Shown: positions 17,836-30,754, counted from the first letter of the stretch. The stretch: 64,000 bases of DNA from Methylomarinum sp. Ch1-1 (GCF_030717995.2 NZ_CP157743.1:744001-808000), one strand, 5' to 3'. Notes: a model not told the origin generated them from the sequence alone. Translations and numbers: made by a program.

Positions 17836-18296
17836 CGTTTCTGCCCTTTTAGCCACTGTTCGCACAAGCCGATCAACGCCGACAGATCGACATCGTCGGG
17901 CGCCGTTTTGCGAAAATGCGCATCGGCCAAGCAGCGTCCGACGCCTTCGCTGAACGGCGAGCCTTTGACGGAGCGGTCCAGATGGCGCAACCAGTCGGCG
18001 CCGGTCAAGCCGGCGCAGTGTTCGCGCGGCGTCACGCTGATCGACACCCGACGCAGCAACGCAGATAGCTGCTGCAGTTTTTGCAGAGGATCCGACTGCT
18101 GATCTTCTTTGATCGCGGCCAATATCTTTTTCGCACTTTTAACCGCGGTGCGCCGCACTATGCGTCGATAGAGGCGCCACAGCATGAAAATCAGCGCCGG
18201 AATCAGGATCAGCAGCAGCCACCAGCCGATTGCCGGAGGCCACCAGTCGACCGCTTCCGGTATATGAATATCTTTGAGCGGCAGTTGTTGTTCCAT
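17832..18296 (-). CDS. DUF4381 membrane protein
   Basis: A 154-residue protein from the ATG at 18296, which overlaps the stop of the DUF58 gene (TAATG). It has an N-terminal LPLKDIHIPEAVDWWPPAIGW segment, one strong transmembrane helix (WWLLLILIPALIFMLWRLY) and a cytoplasmic helical part. This is the DUF4381 layout, constantly found between DUF58 and VWA genes in MoxR operons. Function unknown; probably an accessory membrane subunit of the same complex. Confidence 0.82.
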   Translation of the reverse strand: MEQQLPLKDIHIPEAVDWWPPAIGWWLLLILIPALIFMLWRLYRRIVRRTAVKSAKKILAAIKEDQQSDPLQKLQQLSALLRRVSISVTPREHCAGLTGADWLRHLDRSVKGSPFSEGVGRCLADAHFRKTAPDDVDLSALIGLCEQWLKGQKR

Positions 18297-19201
18297 TATC
18301 TGAACACCTCCAGCGGGTCGTCGGCGGTGCTGCAATGCAACACGGTTAAGCCGGGTTTACGGTTCAACTGTCGCAAATAATCTGTGCGTTGCCGAAAACG
18401 TTGCTGATAACCGAGGATGCGTTGTTTATCGCCGCTGTCTATCACGACATCGCGTCGTTCGTCGGTAAAGCGGTATCGGCCTTTAGACGGCAAATGGCTT
18501 TCCAGCGGATCGTAGACATGAATCATCACCACCTCGCAGTGCCTGCTCAGCTTCGCTAAATGTCGTTCCGCGTTGTTGCCGGCGAGACCTCGGAAATCAC
18601 TGATCAGATAGACCAGACTGCCGGGTCGGGCGTGCTGAACCAGGCGGGCCAGGACTAGTTCCAGCGTCATCGCGGCCTCGAAGGCGAAATAAGGTTTGAC
18701 CAGCGCTTTAAACAGGCGCAAGACTGCATGTTTGCCGTTTTGCGGCTTCAGTTCCAGGCAGGCTTCGTCGGTGAAAATCTGGCCGCCGATACGGTCGCCG
18801 TGTTGCTGCGCCGCCCAGGCCAGCAAAGCGGCCAGTTTGGCGGCCTGTACCGACTTGAATACGCCGCGGGTGGCGAAGCTCATGGTCTGGCGATAATCCA
18901 CCGAGATAAACACCGGTCGCTCCCGTTCTTCACGGTAAATCTTGGTGTGAGCTTTGCCGGTGCGCGCGGTGACACGCCAGTCTATGCTGCGGATATCGTC
19001 GCCAGGTTGATAAAGACGAGTCTCATCGAATTCCATGCCGCGCCCCTTGAAACGGGACAAATAGCCGCCGCTTTGCCCGGAGCGAATCTGATCGTGGCGC
19101 AGATTCAACGCCGACGCCGCCTTGGCGAGATAGACCAAGGTGTTCAGTGTCACCGAGACCCGTTCGTTGGATGACGGATGAGTGTCAATTGCTGTTTTCA
19201 T
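18296..19201 (-). CDS. DUF58 protein of the MoxR operon
   Basis: A 301-residue soluble protein. The DUF58 signature is clear: GRGMEFDETRLYQPGDDIRSIDW, followed by RVTARTGKAHTKIYREERERPVFISVD. The part after it (about 97-270) has a VWA-like fold without an obvious complete MIDAS. Such proteins are nearly always coded between MoxR and the VWA genes and are presumed to belong to the same assembly. It lies 45 bp after moxR and overlaps the next gene by one base. Confidence 0.87.
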   Translation of the reverse strand: MKTAIDTHPSSNERVSVTLNTLVYLAKAASALNLRHDQIRSGQSGGYLSRFKGRGMEFDETRLYQPGDDIRSIDWRVTARTGKAHTKIYREERERPVFISVDYRQTMSFATRGVFKSVQAAKLAALLAWAAQQHGDRIGGQIFTDEACLELKPQNGKHAVLRLFKALVKPYFAFEAAMTLELVLARLVQHARPGSLVYLISDFRGLAGNNAERHLAKLSRHCEVVMIHVYDPLESHLPSKGRYRFTDERRDVVIDSGDKQRILGYQQRFRQRTDYLRQLNRKPGLTVLHCSTADDPLEVFR

Positions 19202-19246
19202 TTCATCTATAAACTTTTCTAACCCGCTACCCTTGCGGCGATATCG

Positions 19247-20233
19247 TTACGGCACCGCGACGCGGGCGATTAATTCCTCGATGAAACGGTCGGCGGTAAT
19301 GCCTTCGGCTTCCGCCTCGTAGGTCAAGATCAAGCGATGCCGCATCACATCGTAAGCCATGTCTTGAATGTCTTCCGGGGCGACGAAGTCACGCTGCTGC
19401 AGCCAGGCCTTGGCGCGGGCGCAACGGTCCAAGGCGATGCTGGCGCGGGGGCTGGCGCCGTACTGCAGCCATGACGCCAGGTCCTCGCCATAGGCGCCGG
19501 GATTACGGGTCGCCAACACCAATTGCAACAGATATTGTTCCAAGCTGTCGGCCATGTGGATGTCCAGTACTTCATGGCGGGCGGCAAACAGCGTTTGCTG
19601 ATTGATTTTCTGCAGTGTCGGCTGTTGCCCGGCAAGTTCGCCTTTGGCTTCGGCCCTGGCTAGATGCAGGATTTCTTGTTCATGGTCGGCGGGCGGGTAA
19701 TCGATTTTGATATGCAGTAAAAACCGATCCAACTGAGCTTCCGGCAGCGGATAAGTGCCCTCTTGTTCGATCGGATTCTGGGTGGCCATCACCATGAATA
19801 ATTTCGGCAGCGGGTAGGTGGCGCCGCCGACGGTGATTTGTCTTTCCGCCATCGCTTCGAGCAGCGCCGCCTGGACTTTGGCCGGAGAGCGGTTGATTTC
19901 GTCAGCCAGCACCAGATTGTGAAACAACGGCCCTTTTTGAAATTCAAAGCTGCCCTGCTGAGGACGATAGATTTCCGTGCCGGTCAGATCAGCCGGCAAT
20001 AAATCCGGCGTGAACTGCACCCGGTGGAAATCCGCCTCGATGCCCTGGCTCAAGACGTTGATGGCCCGGGTTTTGGCCAGGCCAGGAGCGCCTTCGACCA
20101 GGATATGACCGTCGGCGAGCAAAGCGATCAACATTCTTTCAACCAACACGTCCTGGCCGATGATCTGTTTGCTAATGTAAGATTTCAGTTGTTGCAAGGC
20201 GATTTGTGTAGTGCTTAAACTGGTTTCAGCCAT
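19247..20233 (-). CDS. moxR: MoxR-family AAA+ ATPase
   Basis: A 328-residue AAA+ ATPase with Walker A GAPGLAKT (48-55), Walker B LVLADEINR, sensor 1 (MATQNP) and the C-terminal lid with GASPRASIALDR (sensor 2). MoxR ATPases act as chaperones that remodel VWA-domain partners, here presumably BatA and BatB/C downstream. A good AAAGGAAAG ribosome-binding site precedes the ATG. It is first in a tightly packed seven-gene minus-strand operon. Confidence 0.93.
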   Translation of the reverse strand: MAETSLSTTQIALQQLKSYISKQIIGQDVLVERMLIALLADGHILVEGAPGLAKTRAINVLSQGIEADFHRVQFTPDLLPADLTGTEIYRPQQGSFEFQKGPLFHNLVLADEINRSPAKVQAALLEAMAERQITVGGATYPLPKLFMVMATQNPIEQEGTYPLPEAQLDRFLLHIKIDYPPADHEQEILHLARAEAKGELAGQQPTLQKINQQTLFAARHEVLDIHMADSLEQYLLQLVLATRNPGAYGEDLASWLQYGASPRASIALDRCARAKAWLQQRDFVAPEDIQDMAYDVMRHRLILTYEAEAEGITADRFIEELIARVAVP

Positions 20234-20542
20234 ATTTTGCGCTTTCCTTTAATTAGATTTTGATTCCGTCGCGCCTGTCCCTGCGGTTTTTCATCCTTGG
20301 CCGATTCGTTGGCAGTAAACGGCGACTGTGACGTAAAGTCGGGATTAAAGTTCCCTATTTTAACTCGGATAGTCGATTAAGGCAGCCCGGATAAGTAAAA
20401 TAATGATTATAAAACAATATATTGGAAAATATTGATGAGCTTTCGCCGCCCATGCTCTGTTTTGAATTGCTGGATGCTGGCCGGCGCTTGAATTTGGCGG
20501 ACTTGGGATAGTATATTGATCGAATTTTTTCAGCGATCCAAG
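20234..20542. promoter_or_regulatory. divergent intergenic region moxR / POT transporter
   Basis: About 310 bp between two divergent genes must hold both promoters. It turns AT-rich near 20390-20440. I cannot pick out confident -35/-10 pairs or an operator. Confidence 0.3.
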
Positions 20543-21883
20543 ATGACAGCTTATAAAACCGCCCCGGTGGCCAGCCGCGAACTGCCGCCGGGCACGCCCT
20601 TCATCGTCGTTAACGAAGCCGCCGAACGTTTCAGTTATTACGGCATGCGCGCGATACTGGTCATTTTCATGACCCGCTATTTAATGGACGCTAATGGTCA
20701 GCCCGACTTGATGTCGGAAAATGAGGCGCAGGGGTATTTTCATTTGTTTGTCTCCGCCGTTTATTTCATGCCGGTCCTTGGCGCGCTGTTGGCGGACAGC
20801 GTGCTGGGCAAATACCGTACGATATTGTTTTTGTCGCTGTTTTACTGCGTCGGTCATTTCGCTTTGGCGCTTGATGACACCCGCATGGGCTTGCTGGTGG
20901 GACAAGGCCTGATCGCATTGGGAGCGGGCGGAATCAAGCCTTGCGTTTCCTCGCATTTGGGCGACCAGTTCGGCGCCTCCAATCGACACCTGCTCAGCAA
21001 GGTGTTTGGTTGGTTTTATTTCTCGATCAATCTGGGCGCCTTTGCGGCGATGTTGATCATTCCCTGGTTGCTGGCCGAATACGGCTCATCGGTCGCCTTC
21101 GCGGCGCCCGGTCTATTGATGCTGCTGGCGACGATCGTGTTCTGGAGCGGTCGTTACCGTTTTGTTCACATTCCGCCGTCCGGCATGGACTTCGTTCGGG
21201 AAAGCCTCAGTCGCACCGGTTTGCAGACCTTGGGTAAATTGGCCTCGATTTATCTGTTTATCGCGGTGTTTTGGGCCTTATTCGAACAGATCGGTTCTTC
21301 CTGGGTCCTGCAGGCGCAAAAAATGGACCGGATGATCTTCGGCCTGGAATTGTTGCCGTCACAAATTCAGGCGGCCAACCCGTTGTTGATCATGTTGTTG
21401 GCGCCGCTGTTTTCGTATTGGCTATATCCGGTTCTGGATCGCATCATGACGCTGACCGAGCTGAAGAAAATGGCTATCGGTCTGTTCATCACGGTGATCG
21501 CCTTCGTCATCGCGGCTTTGATTCAGGTCCAGTTGGATGAAGGGGGGAGAGTGCATATCGGTTGGCAGTTATTGGCATATCTATTGTTGACTGCTGCCGA
21601 GGTGATGGTTTCGATTACATGTCTGGAGTTTTCCTATACTCAGGCTCCGAAAACGATGAAGTCGTTCATCATGGCTTTTTATTTTTTATCCATCGCGATA
21701 GGTAATCTGTTTACCAGCGCCGTTAATTTTTTTATTCAGAACGAGGACGGTAGCAGCAAACTGGCCGGCGCCGATTATTTTTGGTTCTTCAGCGCCTTGA
21801 TGTTGCTGACCGCCTGCCTTTTCATATGGATCATACGCTACTACACTGAAAAGACATATTTACATGATGAACAGGCGGTATAA
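20543..21883 (+). CDS. POT/PTR-family proton-coupled oligopeptide transporter
   Basis: A 446-residue inner-membrane protein with many transmembrane helices. The POT proton-coupling motif ExxER is present in VNEAAERFSYYGMRAIL, followed by the first-loop GxxxAD-type motif GALLADSVLGKYRT and a GAGGIKPCVSSHLGDQF motif typical of the family. Members import di- and tripeptides, and some carry other substrates. It lacks the two extra central helices seen in some bacterial POTs as far as I can judge. The start is called at ATG 20543; a TTG at 20516 is possible. Confidence 0.88.
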   Translation: MTAYKTAPVASRELPPGTPFIVVNEAAERFSYYGMRAILVIFMTRYLMDANGQPDLMSENEAQGYFHLFVSAVYFMPVLGALLADSVLGKYRTILFLSLFYCVGHFALALDDTRMGLLVGQGLIALGAGGIKPCVSSHLGDQFGASNRHLLSKVFGWFYFSINLGAFAAMLIIPWLLAEYGSSVAFAAPGLLMLLATIVFWSGRYRFVHIPPSGMDFVRESLSRTGLQTLGKLASIYLFIAVFWALFEQIGSSWVLQAQKMDRMIFGLELLPSQIQAANPLLIMLLAPLFSYWLYPVLDRIMTLTELKKMAIGLFITVIAFVIAALIQVQLDEGGRVHIGWQLLAYLLLTAAEVMVSITCLEFSYTQAPKTMKSFIMAFYFLSIAIGNLFTSAVNFFIQNEDGSSKLAGADYFWFFSALMLLTACLFIWIIRYYTEKTYLHDEQAV

Positions 21884-21918
21884 TCTTTGCGGCCTGCAAT
21901 TCTGACTAAGGGCATCAC

Positions 21919-22497
21919 ATGAAAAAAACCATCTTAATGATTGCCGCATTGTTTTCCGGCGGCAGCTTCGCCGGCGTGTATAAATGCACAGATGCGTCAG
22001 GCAACACCAGTTATCAATCCAAACCCTGCGCCGACCGGAACAAGTCCTTTGAAATGGATATTAAAAGCGGTGCGGCGGTCGATTTAGGTCGGCAACAGCG
22101 TCAAAAACAACAGGAAGCGGAAGAACAGCAACGCTTGCAACAGCAGGAACGGCAACGTTTGTTGCAAATAGAACGACGTAACAAAGCGGCGGTAGCGGAA
22201 AGTGAGATCAACCAGGCCATGATCAAGAGCAACCCGGCTCAATATTCGCCTTTCGCGATACCGGCCTATAAGCCGGAAAAATTACCGGCCTTGGTCAAGC
22301 AGTTTGCAGAGCGCTTGCCGGACATCGAGAAATTTCGTCGTTTGGCGGCGCAAAAGGCCTTGGCCAGCGGTCAATGCCAGCGTGTTGAAGCCGATGAGTT
22401 GGATCTCAAGAGCCGGAAAAGCAAGCTGGTTTTTGTGATCGATTGCAGCAGCGGCAAGCGTTTATATTTCAATGAGATGGAGCTAACGGAACAATGA
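21919..22497 (+). CDS. DUF4124-domain exported protein
   Basis: A 192-residue protein with a signal peptide (MKKTILMIAALFSGGSFA). It is followed at once by the DUF4124 motif GVYKCTDASGNTSYQSKPC, which contains the two conserved cysteines. A Gln/Glu/Arg-rich coiled coil comes next (about 55-90), then a C-terminal domain with two more cysteines (GQCQRVEADEL, VIDCSSGKRLYF). DUF4124 proteins are periplasmic and of unknown function. The stop overlaps the next ATG (ATGA). Confidence 0.8.
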   Translation: MKKTILMIAALFSGGSFAGVYKCTDASGNTSYQSKPCADRNKSFEMDIKSGAAVDLGRQQRQKQQEAEEQQRLQQQERQRLLQIERRNKAAVAESEINQAMIKSNPAQYSPFAIPAYKPEKLPALVKQFAERLPDIEKFRRLAAQKALASGQCQRVEADELDLKSRKSKLVFVIDCSSGKRLYFNEMELTEQ

Positions 22498-23327
22498 GTA
22501 CAGCGAAGACCCTTTTCATTACCGGTTGTTCCAGCGGCATCGGTTATGTCACGGCGCAGGAAGTCAAAAAACGCGGTCACCGAGTTATCTGCTCGGCGCG
22601 TAAGGACGACGATGTCCAGCGTTTGCAGGCCGAGGGTTTTGAAGCCCTGCGACTGGATTTGGCCGATTCGGCAAGCATACAAGCCGCGATGCGGGAACTG
22701 ATCGAACTGACCGATGGCAGTATCGACGCGGTTTTTCATAACGGCGCCTTCGGCCAGCCTGGCGCGGTGGAAGATTTGAGCCGGAAAGTGCTCAGAGAGC
22801 AGTTTGAAACTAATTTTTTCGGCGCCCATGAGCTGACCACGTCATTGTTGCCATTGATGCGCAAACAAGGCCATGGACGCATCATTTATAATAGTTCGAT
22901 CCTGGGGTTTGTCGCGATGCGCTATCGCGGCGCCTACAATTCCAGCAAATTCGCCCTGGAGGGCTTGGCCGATACGCTAAGGATCGAACTGCATGGCACG
23001 AACATACACATCGTTCTGATCGAACCGGGGCCGATCGAGAGCGATTTCCGCAAAAATGCCTACGCGTTGTACAAAAAGAATATCGATCCCGAGCGCAGCT
23101 TTCATAAAGAGACCTATCGAGCGATGGAGCAGCGCTTGCAAAAGCAAGGTCCGGCGGCCCCTTTTACCCTGCCGGCGGCAGCGGTTGCCGAAAAAGTTGT
23201 GCATGCGTTGGAGGCCAAAAAGCCCAAAATCCGTTACTATGTGACCTTTCCTACCTATTTGTTCGCTTATTTAAAGCGTTTGTTGCCGATGTCCTGGTTG
23301 GATTATCTGCTCAGATCGGTGCAATGA
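22494..23327 (+). CDS. short-chain dehydrogenase/reductase (SDR)
   Basis: A 277-residue classical SDR. The NAD(P)-binding motif TGCSSGIG spans 10-17, with catalytic N107 (ETNFFG), S134/S135 (YNSSIL), Y148 and K152 (YNSSK). R36 after the second strand (ICSARK) suggests NADP preference. A C-terminal hydrophobic segment (PTYLFAYLKRLLPMSWLDYLL) may touch the membrane, as in SDRs acting on lipids or steroids. Substrate unknown. It is coupled to the upstream DUF4124 gene and abuts the downstream CPXCG gene. Confidence 0.88.
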   Translation: MSTAKTLFITGCSSGIGYVTAQEVKKRGHRVICSARKDDDVQRLQAEGFEALRLDLADSASIQAAMRELIELTDGSIDAVFHNGAFGQPGAVEDLSRKVLREQFETNFFGAHELTTSLLPLMRKQGHGRIIYNSSILGFVAMRYRGAYNSSKFALEGLADTLRIELHGTNIHIVLIEPGPIESDFRKNAYALYKKNIDPERSFHKETYRAMEQRLQKQGPAAPFTLPAAAVAEKVVHALEAKKPKIRYYVTFPTYLFAYLKRLLPMSWLDYLLRSVQ

Positions 23328-23519
23328 ATGCAGCAGTTGCAGGAATTTCCAATCAATTGCCCCTATTGCGGTGAAAACATTACGGTTTTAGTCGATGCCT
23401 CATCGGGTGGGCAGCAATATTATGAAGACTGTCAGGTTTGTTGTGCGCCGATTTTCATTACTTTAGAGATCGATGAAGAGGGGAAAATCATGCTTTCGGC
23501 CCGCAGAGATGACGAATAA
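23328..23519 (+). CDS. CPXCG-motif cysteine-rich protein
   Basis: A 63-residue protein with CPYCGE near the N-terminus and a second cysteine pair in CQVCCAPI, forming a likely zinc ribbon. The acidic linker EIDEEGKI is typical of this small family in gammaproteobacteria. It starts on the base after the SDR stop codon. Function unknown. Confidence 0.85.
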   Translation: MQQLQEFPINCPYCGENITVLVDASSGGQQYYEDCQVCCAPIFITLEIDEEGKIMLSARRDDE

Positions 23520-23677
23520 TTCAGCTTGAATTCAGCTTCTTTGACAGCGTTAGCGAATAAGATAGGGTCTATCCATCCATAAAATTTGTGTTAGAATCGC
23601 CCATGACATATAGCTAATGAGCATGGTGTTAATAGTTATATGCTTATTATAAAAAAACAACAATGAGGTTTTATTAC

Positions 23678-24061
23678 ATGAATATTTTAAAAAGCGCTGT
23701 CGTTGCTTTCTCTTTAGCTATCTCGATGGGGACTTTCTCCACAACAGCAGTCGCCTATGAAGAAGGTCGTACTACTTTCAGTCCAATTGATGCGATCAAC
23801 ATGACTGTAGAGCGTGCTCAGGCTGCCAAAGCTGCTATCGGCGCAGGCGCTGATGCGATGGAAGTTGCTGACCTGATCAAAAAAGCCAGCGATACGACTA
23901 AAGAAATCAATGCGAATGACGTCGTTGACAGAAACCGTCAACGTGCAAACGGTCACTTCAAAAAAGCGCGTCGCGCGGCTAAAAAAGGTGACCTGGAAGG
24001 CGCTACTAAGCATTTGGACAAAGGCATCGAAGGCATGGAAAAGCTGAAAGGCATGCTGTAA
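23678..24061 (+). CDS. small exported helical protein (possibly SmbP-like)
   Basis: The start is ATG 23678, with GAGG 9 bases upstream; an ATG at 23663 overlaps that site. The 127-residue product has a signal peptide cleaved near TTAVA-YEEG. The mature protein is a small, charged, all-helical chain (NMTVERAQAAKAAIGAGAD, HFKKARRAAKKGDLEGATKH). The helical repeat pattern recalls small periplasmic metal-binding proteins such as SmbP, but only two histidines remain, so metal binding is doubtful. It has its own promoter region and a terminator, suggesting a strongly expressed single gene. Confidence 0.7.
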   Translation: MNILKSAVVAFSLAISMGTFSTTAVAYEEGRTTFSPIDAINMTVERAQAAKAAIGAGADAMEVADLIKKASDTTKEINANDVVDRNRQRANGHFKKARRAAKKGDLEGATKHLDKGIEGMEKLKGML

Positions 24062-24076
24062 GCAGTTGCCGGATAC

Positions 24077-24106
24077 AGGGCGTCAAATTGGCGCCCTATT
24101 GTTTTT
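24077..24106 (+). terminator. probable rho-independent terminator
   Basis: A six-bp stem AGGGCG / CGCCCT with a 9-base loop is followed by ATTGTTTTT, 16 bp after the stop codon of the small exported protein. The gap from here to 24353 shows nothing else I can identify. Confidence 0.65.
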
Positions 24107-24353
24107 CATCTCCTCTCCCTGTTCAGCTTGATCTTAGGTCTCTAGGTCGTTAGCCCCCCTCCTCTCTTTATTCAGCATAGCGCCGACGAATCGTCAGTGA
24201 TCTTGGTTATAGCCATCCCGACTCTTGCCGCATTCGAAGACAACGGCACATTGAAATTTCCGGATTAAGCGCTTAAATGCGTGCAAACATCATCTCTCGC
24301 CTTGCTTTCAGGCAGCTTGCTGGATATAATTCCTAAGCTAAGAAATTACGGGG

Positions 24354-24728
24354 ATGAATATGACAGCTAGAAATGAATTTTCTACTGTCAAGAATTTATT
24401 ACTGATGCAAGTCCTGATTGCTATCTCGGTAGCGTCGGGATTTTTCGTGCTCGGCGGTTGGAAAAATGCGTTGTCTCCGTTTCTCGGGAGCAGCATTGCA
24501 TTGCTGCCGAACTGTTATTTTGCCTACCGTTTATATCTGAGTAGAAACTGGGATGCAAAAAAAATCGTTCGTTCCTTCTATGCGAGCGAATCGAAAAAAC
24601 TATTTTTAACGGCGGCTTTGTTTGCAATCGCCTTTCAAATCCCTGATATAAATTTATTAACACTGCTAATCGGTTATTTGGCGGTGTTGTCGACTTTTTG
24701 GTTTGCCCTGATATTGTGGCGTAATTAA
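24354..24728 (+). CDS. atpI: ATP synthase protein I
   Basis: A 124-residue membrane protein with four hydrophobic segments (LLLMQVLIAISVASGFFVL, ALSPFLGSSIALLPNCYFAYRL, LFLTAALFAIAFQI, LLIGYLAVLSTFWFALIL), the layout of AtpI, which helps assemble the c-ring. It is first in the atp operon, as in E. coli. GGGG precedes ATG 24354; ATG 24360 is a near alternative. Confidence 0.85.
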   Translation: MNMTARNEFSTVKNLLLMQVLIAISVASGFFVLGGWKNALSPFLGSSIALLPNCYFAYRLYLSRNWDAKKIVRSFYASESKKLFLTAALFAIAFQIPDINLLTLLIGYLAVLSTFWFALILWRN

Positions 24729-24740
24729 TGATTATTGTGA

Positions 24741-25511
<771 letters not shown>

Positions 25512-25547
25512 TTTCAAGCTTTATTCCTTTACTTTATTAATACATAA

Positions 25548-25844
<297 letters not shown>

Positions 25845-25883
25845 GGTGTACCCAATTAACAACAGCTATACGAGGAAAGCATC

Positions 25884-26357
25884 ATGAGTATCAATGCTAC
25901 TCTGATCGGGCAGATGATAACGTTTACGCTTCTGGTGTGGTTCACCATGAAGTACGTTTGGCCGCCAATAATGCAGGCGTTGGAAGAACGTAAAAGCAAA
26001 ATTGCCGAAGGCCTCGCCGCCGCGGAAAAGGGTCAGGAAGAAATCAGATTGGCCGAGAAAAAAGCCAAGAAAGTTCTGAAGGAAGCGAAAGAACAGGCGT
26101 CGGAAATCGTCAGTCTGGCGCAGAAACGCGCTAACGAAGTGGTTGAAGAGTCGAAGGGCAATGCGCAAAAAGAAGGCGAGCGCATGATTCAGGCCGCGAA
26201 CGCGCAAATTGAACAGGAAATGCAACAAGCCAGGGAAAGCTTGCGTAAGGAAGTTTCCGCATTAGCTTTACGTGCAGCTGAACAGATTTTGCAGCAAGAA
26301 ATCGACAAGGCCAAGCACAAAGACATTATCAATAAAGCCTCTGAACAACTAGGTTAA
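25884..26357 (+). CDS. atpF: F1Fo ATP synthase subunit b
   Basis: A 157-residue peripheral-stalk subunit: one N-terminal helix ([23 protein letters not shown]) followed by a long, charged coiled-coil ([20 protein letters not shown] onward). Length and form match E. coli b. Confidence 0.96.
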   Translation: MSINATLIGQMITFTLLVWFTMKYVWPPIMQALEERKSKIAEGLAAAEKGQEEIRLAEKKAKKVLKEAKEQASEIVSLAQKRANEVVEESKGNAQKEGERMIQAANAQIEQEMQQARESLRKEVSALALRAAEQILQQEIDKAKHKDIINKASEQLG

Positions 26358-26360
26358 GCA

Positions 26361-26891
26361 ATGAGTGAACTATCAACATTAGCAAGACCCTATGCGGAAG
26401 CGGCTTTTAAAAGAGCCAAAGAAGTTGGCGCTGCGGGCATTTGGTCCGATTCGTTGGCCTTCTTATCGGCAGCCATGCAGGATAAAGAATTGGCCGCAAT
26501 CATCGATAATCCAAGAGTCGGCAAGGAACGAGCGACGCAATTGATGATGGATATCTGTGAGGGACAAATCCATGATGAAGCCGTCAATTTTCTGAAAGTG
26601 CTAATAGAAAATGACCGATTAAAACTGGCGCCCCAAATTGCAGCATTATATGAGCAATATAAAGCCGATGACGAGGGTTACGTCAATGTTGAAGTTTACA
26701 GCGCCTATGCCTTGACCAAGGAAGAGGAAAAGAAATACGTCGCGACGCTGGAGAAAGCGCTCAACAAAAAAGTGCATGCAAGCGTTTCGATCGATAAGAC
26801 ATTGATCGGCGGCATTCGTGCGAAAGCGGGCGACAAAGTCATTGACGGTTCAATCAGCGGCCAGCTTCATCAATTAGCGAAAAGGCTCTAA
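26361..26891 (+). CDS. atpH: F1Fo ATP synthase subunit delta
   Basis: A 176-residue soluble subunit linking the stalk to the F1 head. N-terminal [15 protein letters not shown] and C-terminal [23 protein letters not shown] motifs are diagnostic. It begins 3 bp after atpF. Confidence 0.96.
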   Translation: MSELSTLARPYAEAAFKRAKEVGAAGIWSDSLAFLSAAMQDKELAAIIDNPRVGKERATQLMMDICEGQIHDEAVNFLKVLIENDRLKLAPQIAALYEQYKADDEGYVNVEVYSAYALTKEEEKKYVATLEKALNKKVHASVSIDKTLIGGIRAKAGDKVIDGSISGQLHQLAKRL

Positions 26892-26914
26892 AAGCCAGAG
26901 TGGGAAAAAACAAA

Positions 26915-28456
26915 ATGCAATTAAATCCATCTGAAATTAGTGATCTGATTAAGAAGAAGATCGAGAATTTCGACGTCAAAGTCGAAGCTCATACAGAAGG
27001 TACCGTGGTCAGCGTGACCGATGGTATCGTAAGGGTTCATGGCCTGTCTGACGCAATGCAAGGTGAAATGCTGGAATTCCCCGGCGGTTCATACGGTATG
27101 GCGCTGAACCTGGAAAGAGACTCTGTCGGTGTGGTTATGTTGGGCGCCTACCAGCACATCACCGAAGGCGACACCGTTAAATGTACCGGCAAGATCTTGG
27201 AAGTACCGGTCGGCGAAGCCCTGCTGGGTCGTGTCGTCGACGCCTTGGGTAACTCGATCGACGGTAAAGGCGCCATCGACACCAACGAAACATCGCCGGT
27301 CGAAAAAATCGCACCGGGCGTTATCGCCAGGCAATCGGTCGATCAACCGGTTCAAATAGGTTTGAAATCAATCGACTCGATGATTCCAGTCGGTCGCGGT
27401 CAGCGGGAGTTGATCATCGGCGATAGACAAACCGGTAAAACGGCGATTGCCGTCGATGCGATCATCAATCAAAAAGGCACCGGCGTTAAATGTATTTATG
27501 TGGCGATCGGGCAAAAACGCTCGTCCATCGCCAACGTCGTACGCAAGCTGGAAGAGCACGGCGCGATGGATCACACGATCATCGTTTCGGCTTCTGCGTC
27601 GGAATCCGCAGCGCTGCAATTCATCGCTCCTTACACCGGTTGCTCGATGGGAGAATTCTTCCGCGATCGCGGCGAAGATGCGTTGATCATTTATGATGAT
27701 TTGACCAAACAAGCCTGGGCTTATCGCCAGATTTCATTGTTGCTGCGTCGTCCACCGGGTCGTGAAGCTTATCCGGGCGATGTTTTCTACATCCATTCGC
27801 GCTTGTTGGAACGCGCCGCGCGTATCAACGCCGCGGAAGTGGAAAAACTGACCAACGGTAAAGTCAAAGGCAAAACCGGTTCGTTGACCGCATTGCCTAT
27901 CATCGAAACTCAAGGTGGCGACGTATCGGCTTTCGTACCGACCAACGTGATTTCGATTACCGACGGTCAGATTTTCCTGGAAACGGATCTGTTCAATTCC
28001 GGTATCCGCCCTGCGGTTAACGCCGGTCTGTCGGTTTCCCGGGTCGGCGGTTCTGCGCAAACCAAGATCATCAAGAAACTGGGCGGCGGTATTCGTCTGG
28101 ATTTGGCTCAGTATCGTGAATTGGCGGCATTCGCTCAGTTCGCTTCAGACTTGGATGAAAGCACGCGTAAACAAATCGAACGCGGTCAACGCGTCACCGA
28201 ATTGATGAAGCAGAATCAATACAGCCCGATGTCGGTCGCACAAATGGCTGTGTCGCTGTTTGCCGCCAACGAAGGCTATCTGGATGACGTGGAAGTTGAA
28301 AAAGTTCGTGATTTCGAGGATGCGCTGCAATCTTATATGAAGGCGGAACAGGCCGATTTGCTGGCGAAGATCAACGAAACAGGCGATTACAATGATGAAA
28401 TTCAGCAGAGTCTTCATGCTGCAGTAAAGGATTTCATTAAAACAAGTAGCTGGTAA
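26915..28456 (+). CDS. atpA: F1Fo ATP synthase subunit alpha
   Basis: Non-catalytic nucleotide-binding subunit of F1. Starting at ATG 26915 gives 513 residues, identical to the E. coli length, beginning [17 protein letters not shown]; a GTG at 26900 would add five residues. Walker A is GDRQTGKT, and the VSRVGGSAQ signature is present. Confidence 0.97.
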   Translation: MQLNPSEISDLIKKKIENFDVKVEAHTEGTVVSVTDGIVRVHGLSDAMQGEMLEFPGGSYGMALNLERDSVGVVMLGAYQHITEGDTVKCTGKILEVPVGEALLGRVVDALGNSIDGKGAIDTNETSPVEKIAPGVIARQSVDQPVQIGLKSIDSMIPVGRGQRELIIGDRQTGKTAIAVDAIINQKGTGVKCIYVAIGQKRSSIANVVRKLEEHGAMDHTIIVSASASESAALQFIAPYTGCSMGEFFRDRGEDALIIYDDLTKQAWAYRQISLLLRRPPGREAYPGDVFYIHSRLLERAARINAAEVEKLTNGKVKGKTGSLTALPIIETQGGDVSAFVPTNVISITDGQIFLETDLFNSGIRPAVNAGLSVSRVGGSAQTKIIKKLGGGIRLDLAQYRELAAFAQFASDLDESTRKQIERGQRVTELMKQNQYSPMSVAQMAVSLFAANEGYLDDVEVEKVRDFEDALQSYMKAEQADLLAKINETGDYNDEIQQSLHAAVKDFIKTSSW

Positions 28457-28467
28457 AGGGTCTAGTA

Positions 28468-29331
28468 ATGGCTGTTGGTAAAGAAATACGCACCCAGATA
28501 GCGAGTATCAAGAATACGCAGAAAATCACCCGCGCTATGGAAATGGTCGCGGCGAGTAAAATGCGTAAAACCAAAGATAAAATGGAGGCGACCCGCCCCT
28601 ACTCGCAAAAAATCAGTCGGATAATCAAACATCTGGCGCATGCAAATCCTGAATACAAGCATCCGTTCTTGATCGAACGCGATGTCAAACGGGTTGGGAT
28701 CATCATCGTAAGTTCCGACCGCGGTTTATGCGGCGGCTTGAATTCCAATCTATTCAGAAAAGTGCTGACTCAATTCAAGGAATGGCAAGGCGCCGACTTG
28801 GAAGTGGATGTTTGCGCCATCGGCAGTAAGGGCGCGAGTTTTTTCAGCGGTATCAACGCCAATATTATCGGCCAGGCGGTTAAATTAGGTGATACGCCGC
28901 ATGTCAACGACCTCGTCGGCGTCATTAAACTGATGCTGGATGCCTTTTACGAAGGCAGAGTCGACGAGTTGTACGTTGCCTATAACGAATTTGTCAACAC
29001 GATGACACAGAAACCAACGGTGGAAAAATTACTGCCTGTGGTTGAAGGTGAATTGGAAGAAGATCTGAGCGGTCATTGGGATTATCTGTATGAGCCTGAC
29101 GCAAAGGAAGTACTGGATAATTTACTGTCGCGTTATATCGAGTCTATCGTCTATCAGGGCGTCGTGGAAAACAATGCTTGTGAACAGGCGGCTAGAATGG
29201 TGGCGATGAAGAGCGCTTCCGATAATGCCGGTAATATCATCGATGAATTGCAGCTGGTTTATAACAAAGCCAGACAAGCCGCGATTACGCAGGAAATCTC
29301 CGAAATTGTTGGCGGCGCCGCGGCTGTATAG
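28468..29331 (+). CDS. atpG: F1Fo ATP synthase subunit gamma
   Basis: A 287-residue rotor shaft. It has the long N-terminal coiled coil ([29 protein letters not shown]), the conserved [10 protein letters not shown], and the C-terminal helix ([21 protein letters not shown]). Confidence 0.97.
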   Translation: MAVGKEIRTQIASIKNTQKITRAMEMVAASKMRKTKDKMEATRPYSQKISRIIKHLAHANPEYKHPFLIERDVKRVGIIIVSSDRGLCGGLNSNLFRKVLTQFKEWQGADLEVDVCAIGSKGASFFSGINANIIGQAVKLGDTPHVNDLVGVIKLMLDAFYEGRVDELYVAYNEFVNTMTQKPTVEKLLPVVEGELEEDLSGHWDYLYEPDAKEVLDNLLSRYIESIVYQGVVENNACEQAARMVAMKSASDNAGNIIDELQLVYNKARQAAITQEISEIVGGAAAV

Positions 29332-29362
29332 AGCCAGAAAGCGAATTTATAAAGAGTATTAA

Positions 29363-30754
<1,392 letters not shown>

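Noticed and set aside
23678-24061. Firm naming as SmbP
   Set aside because: The helical pattern is similar, but the histidine-rich metal sites expected for SmbP are missing.
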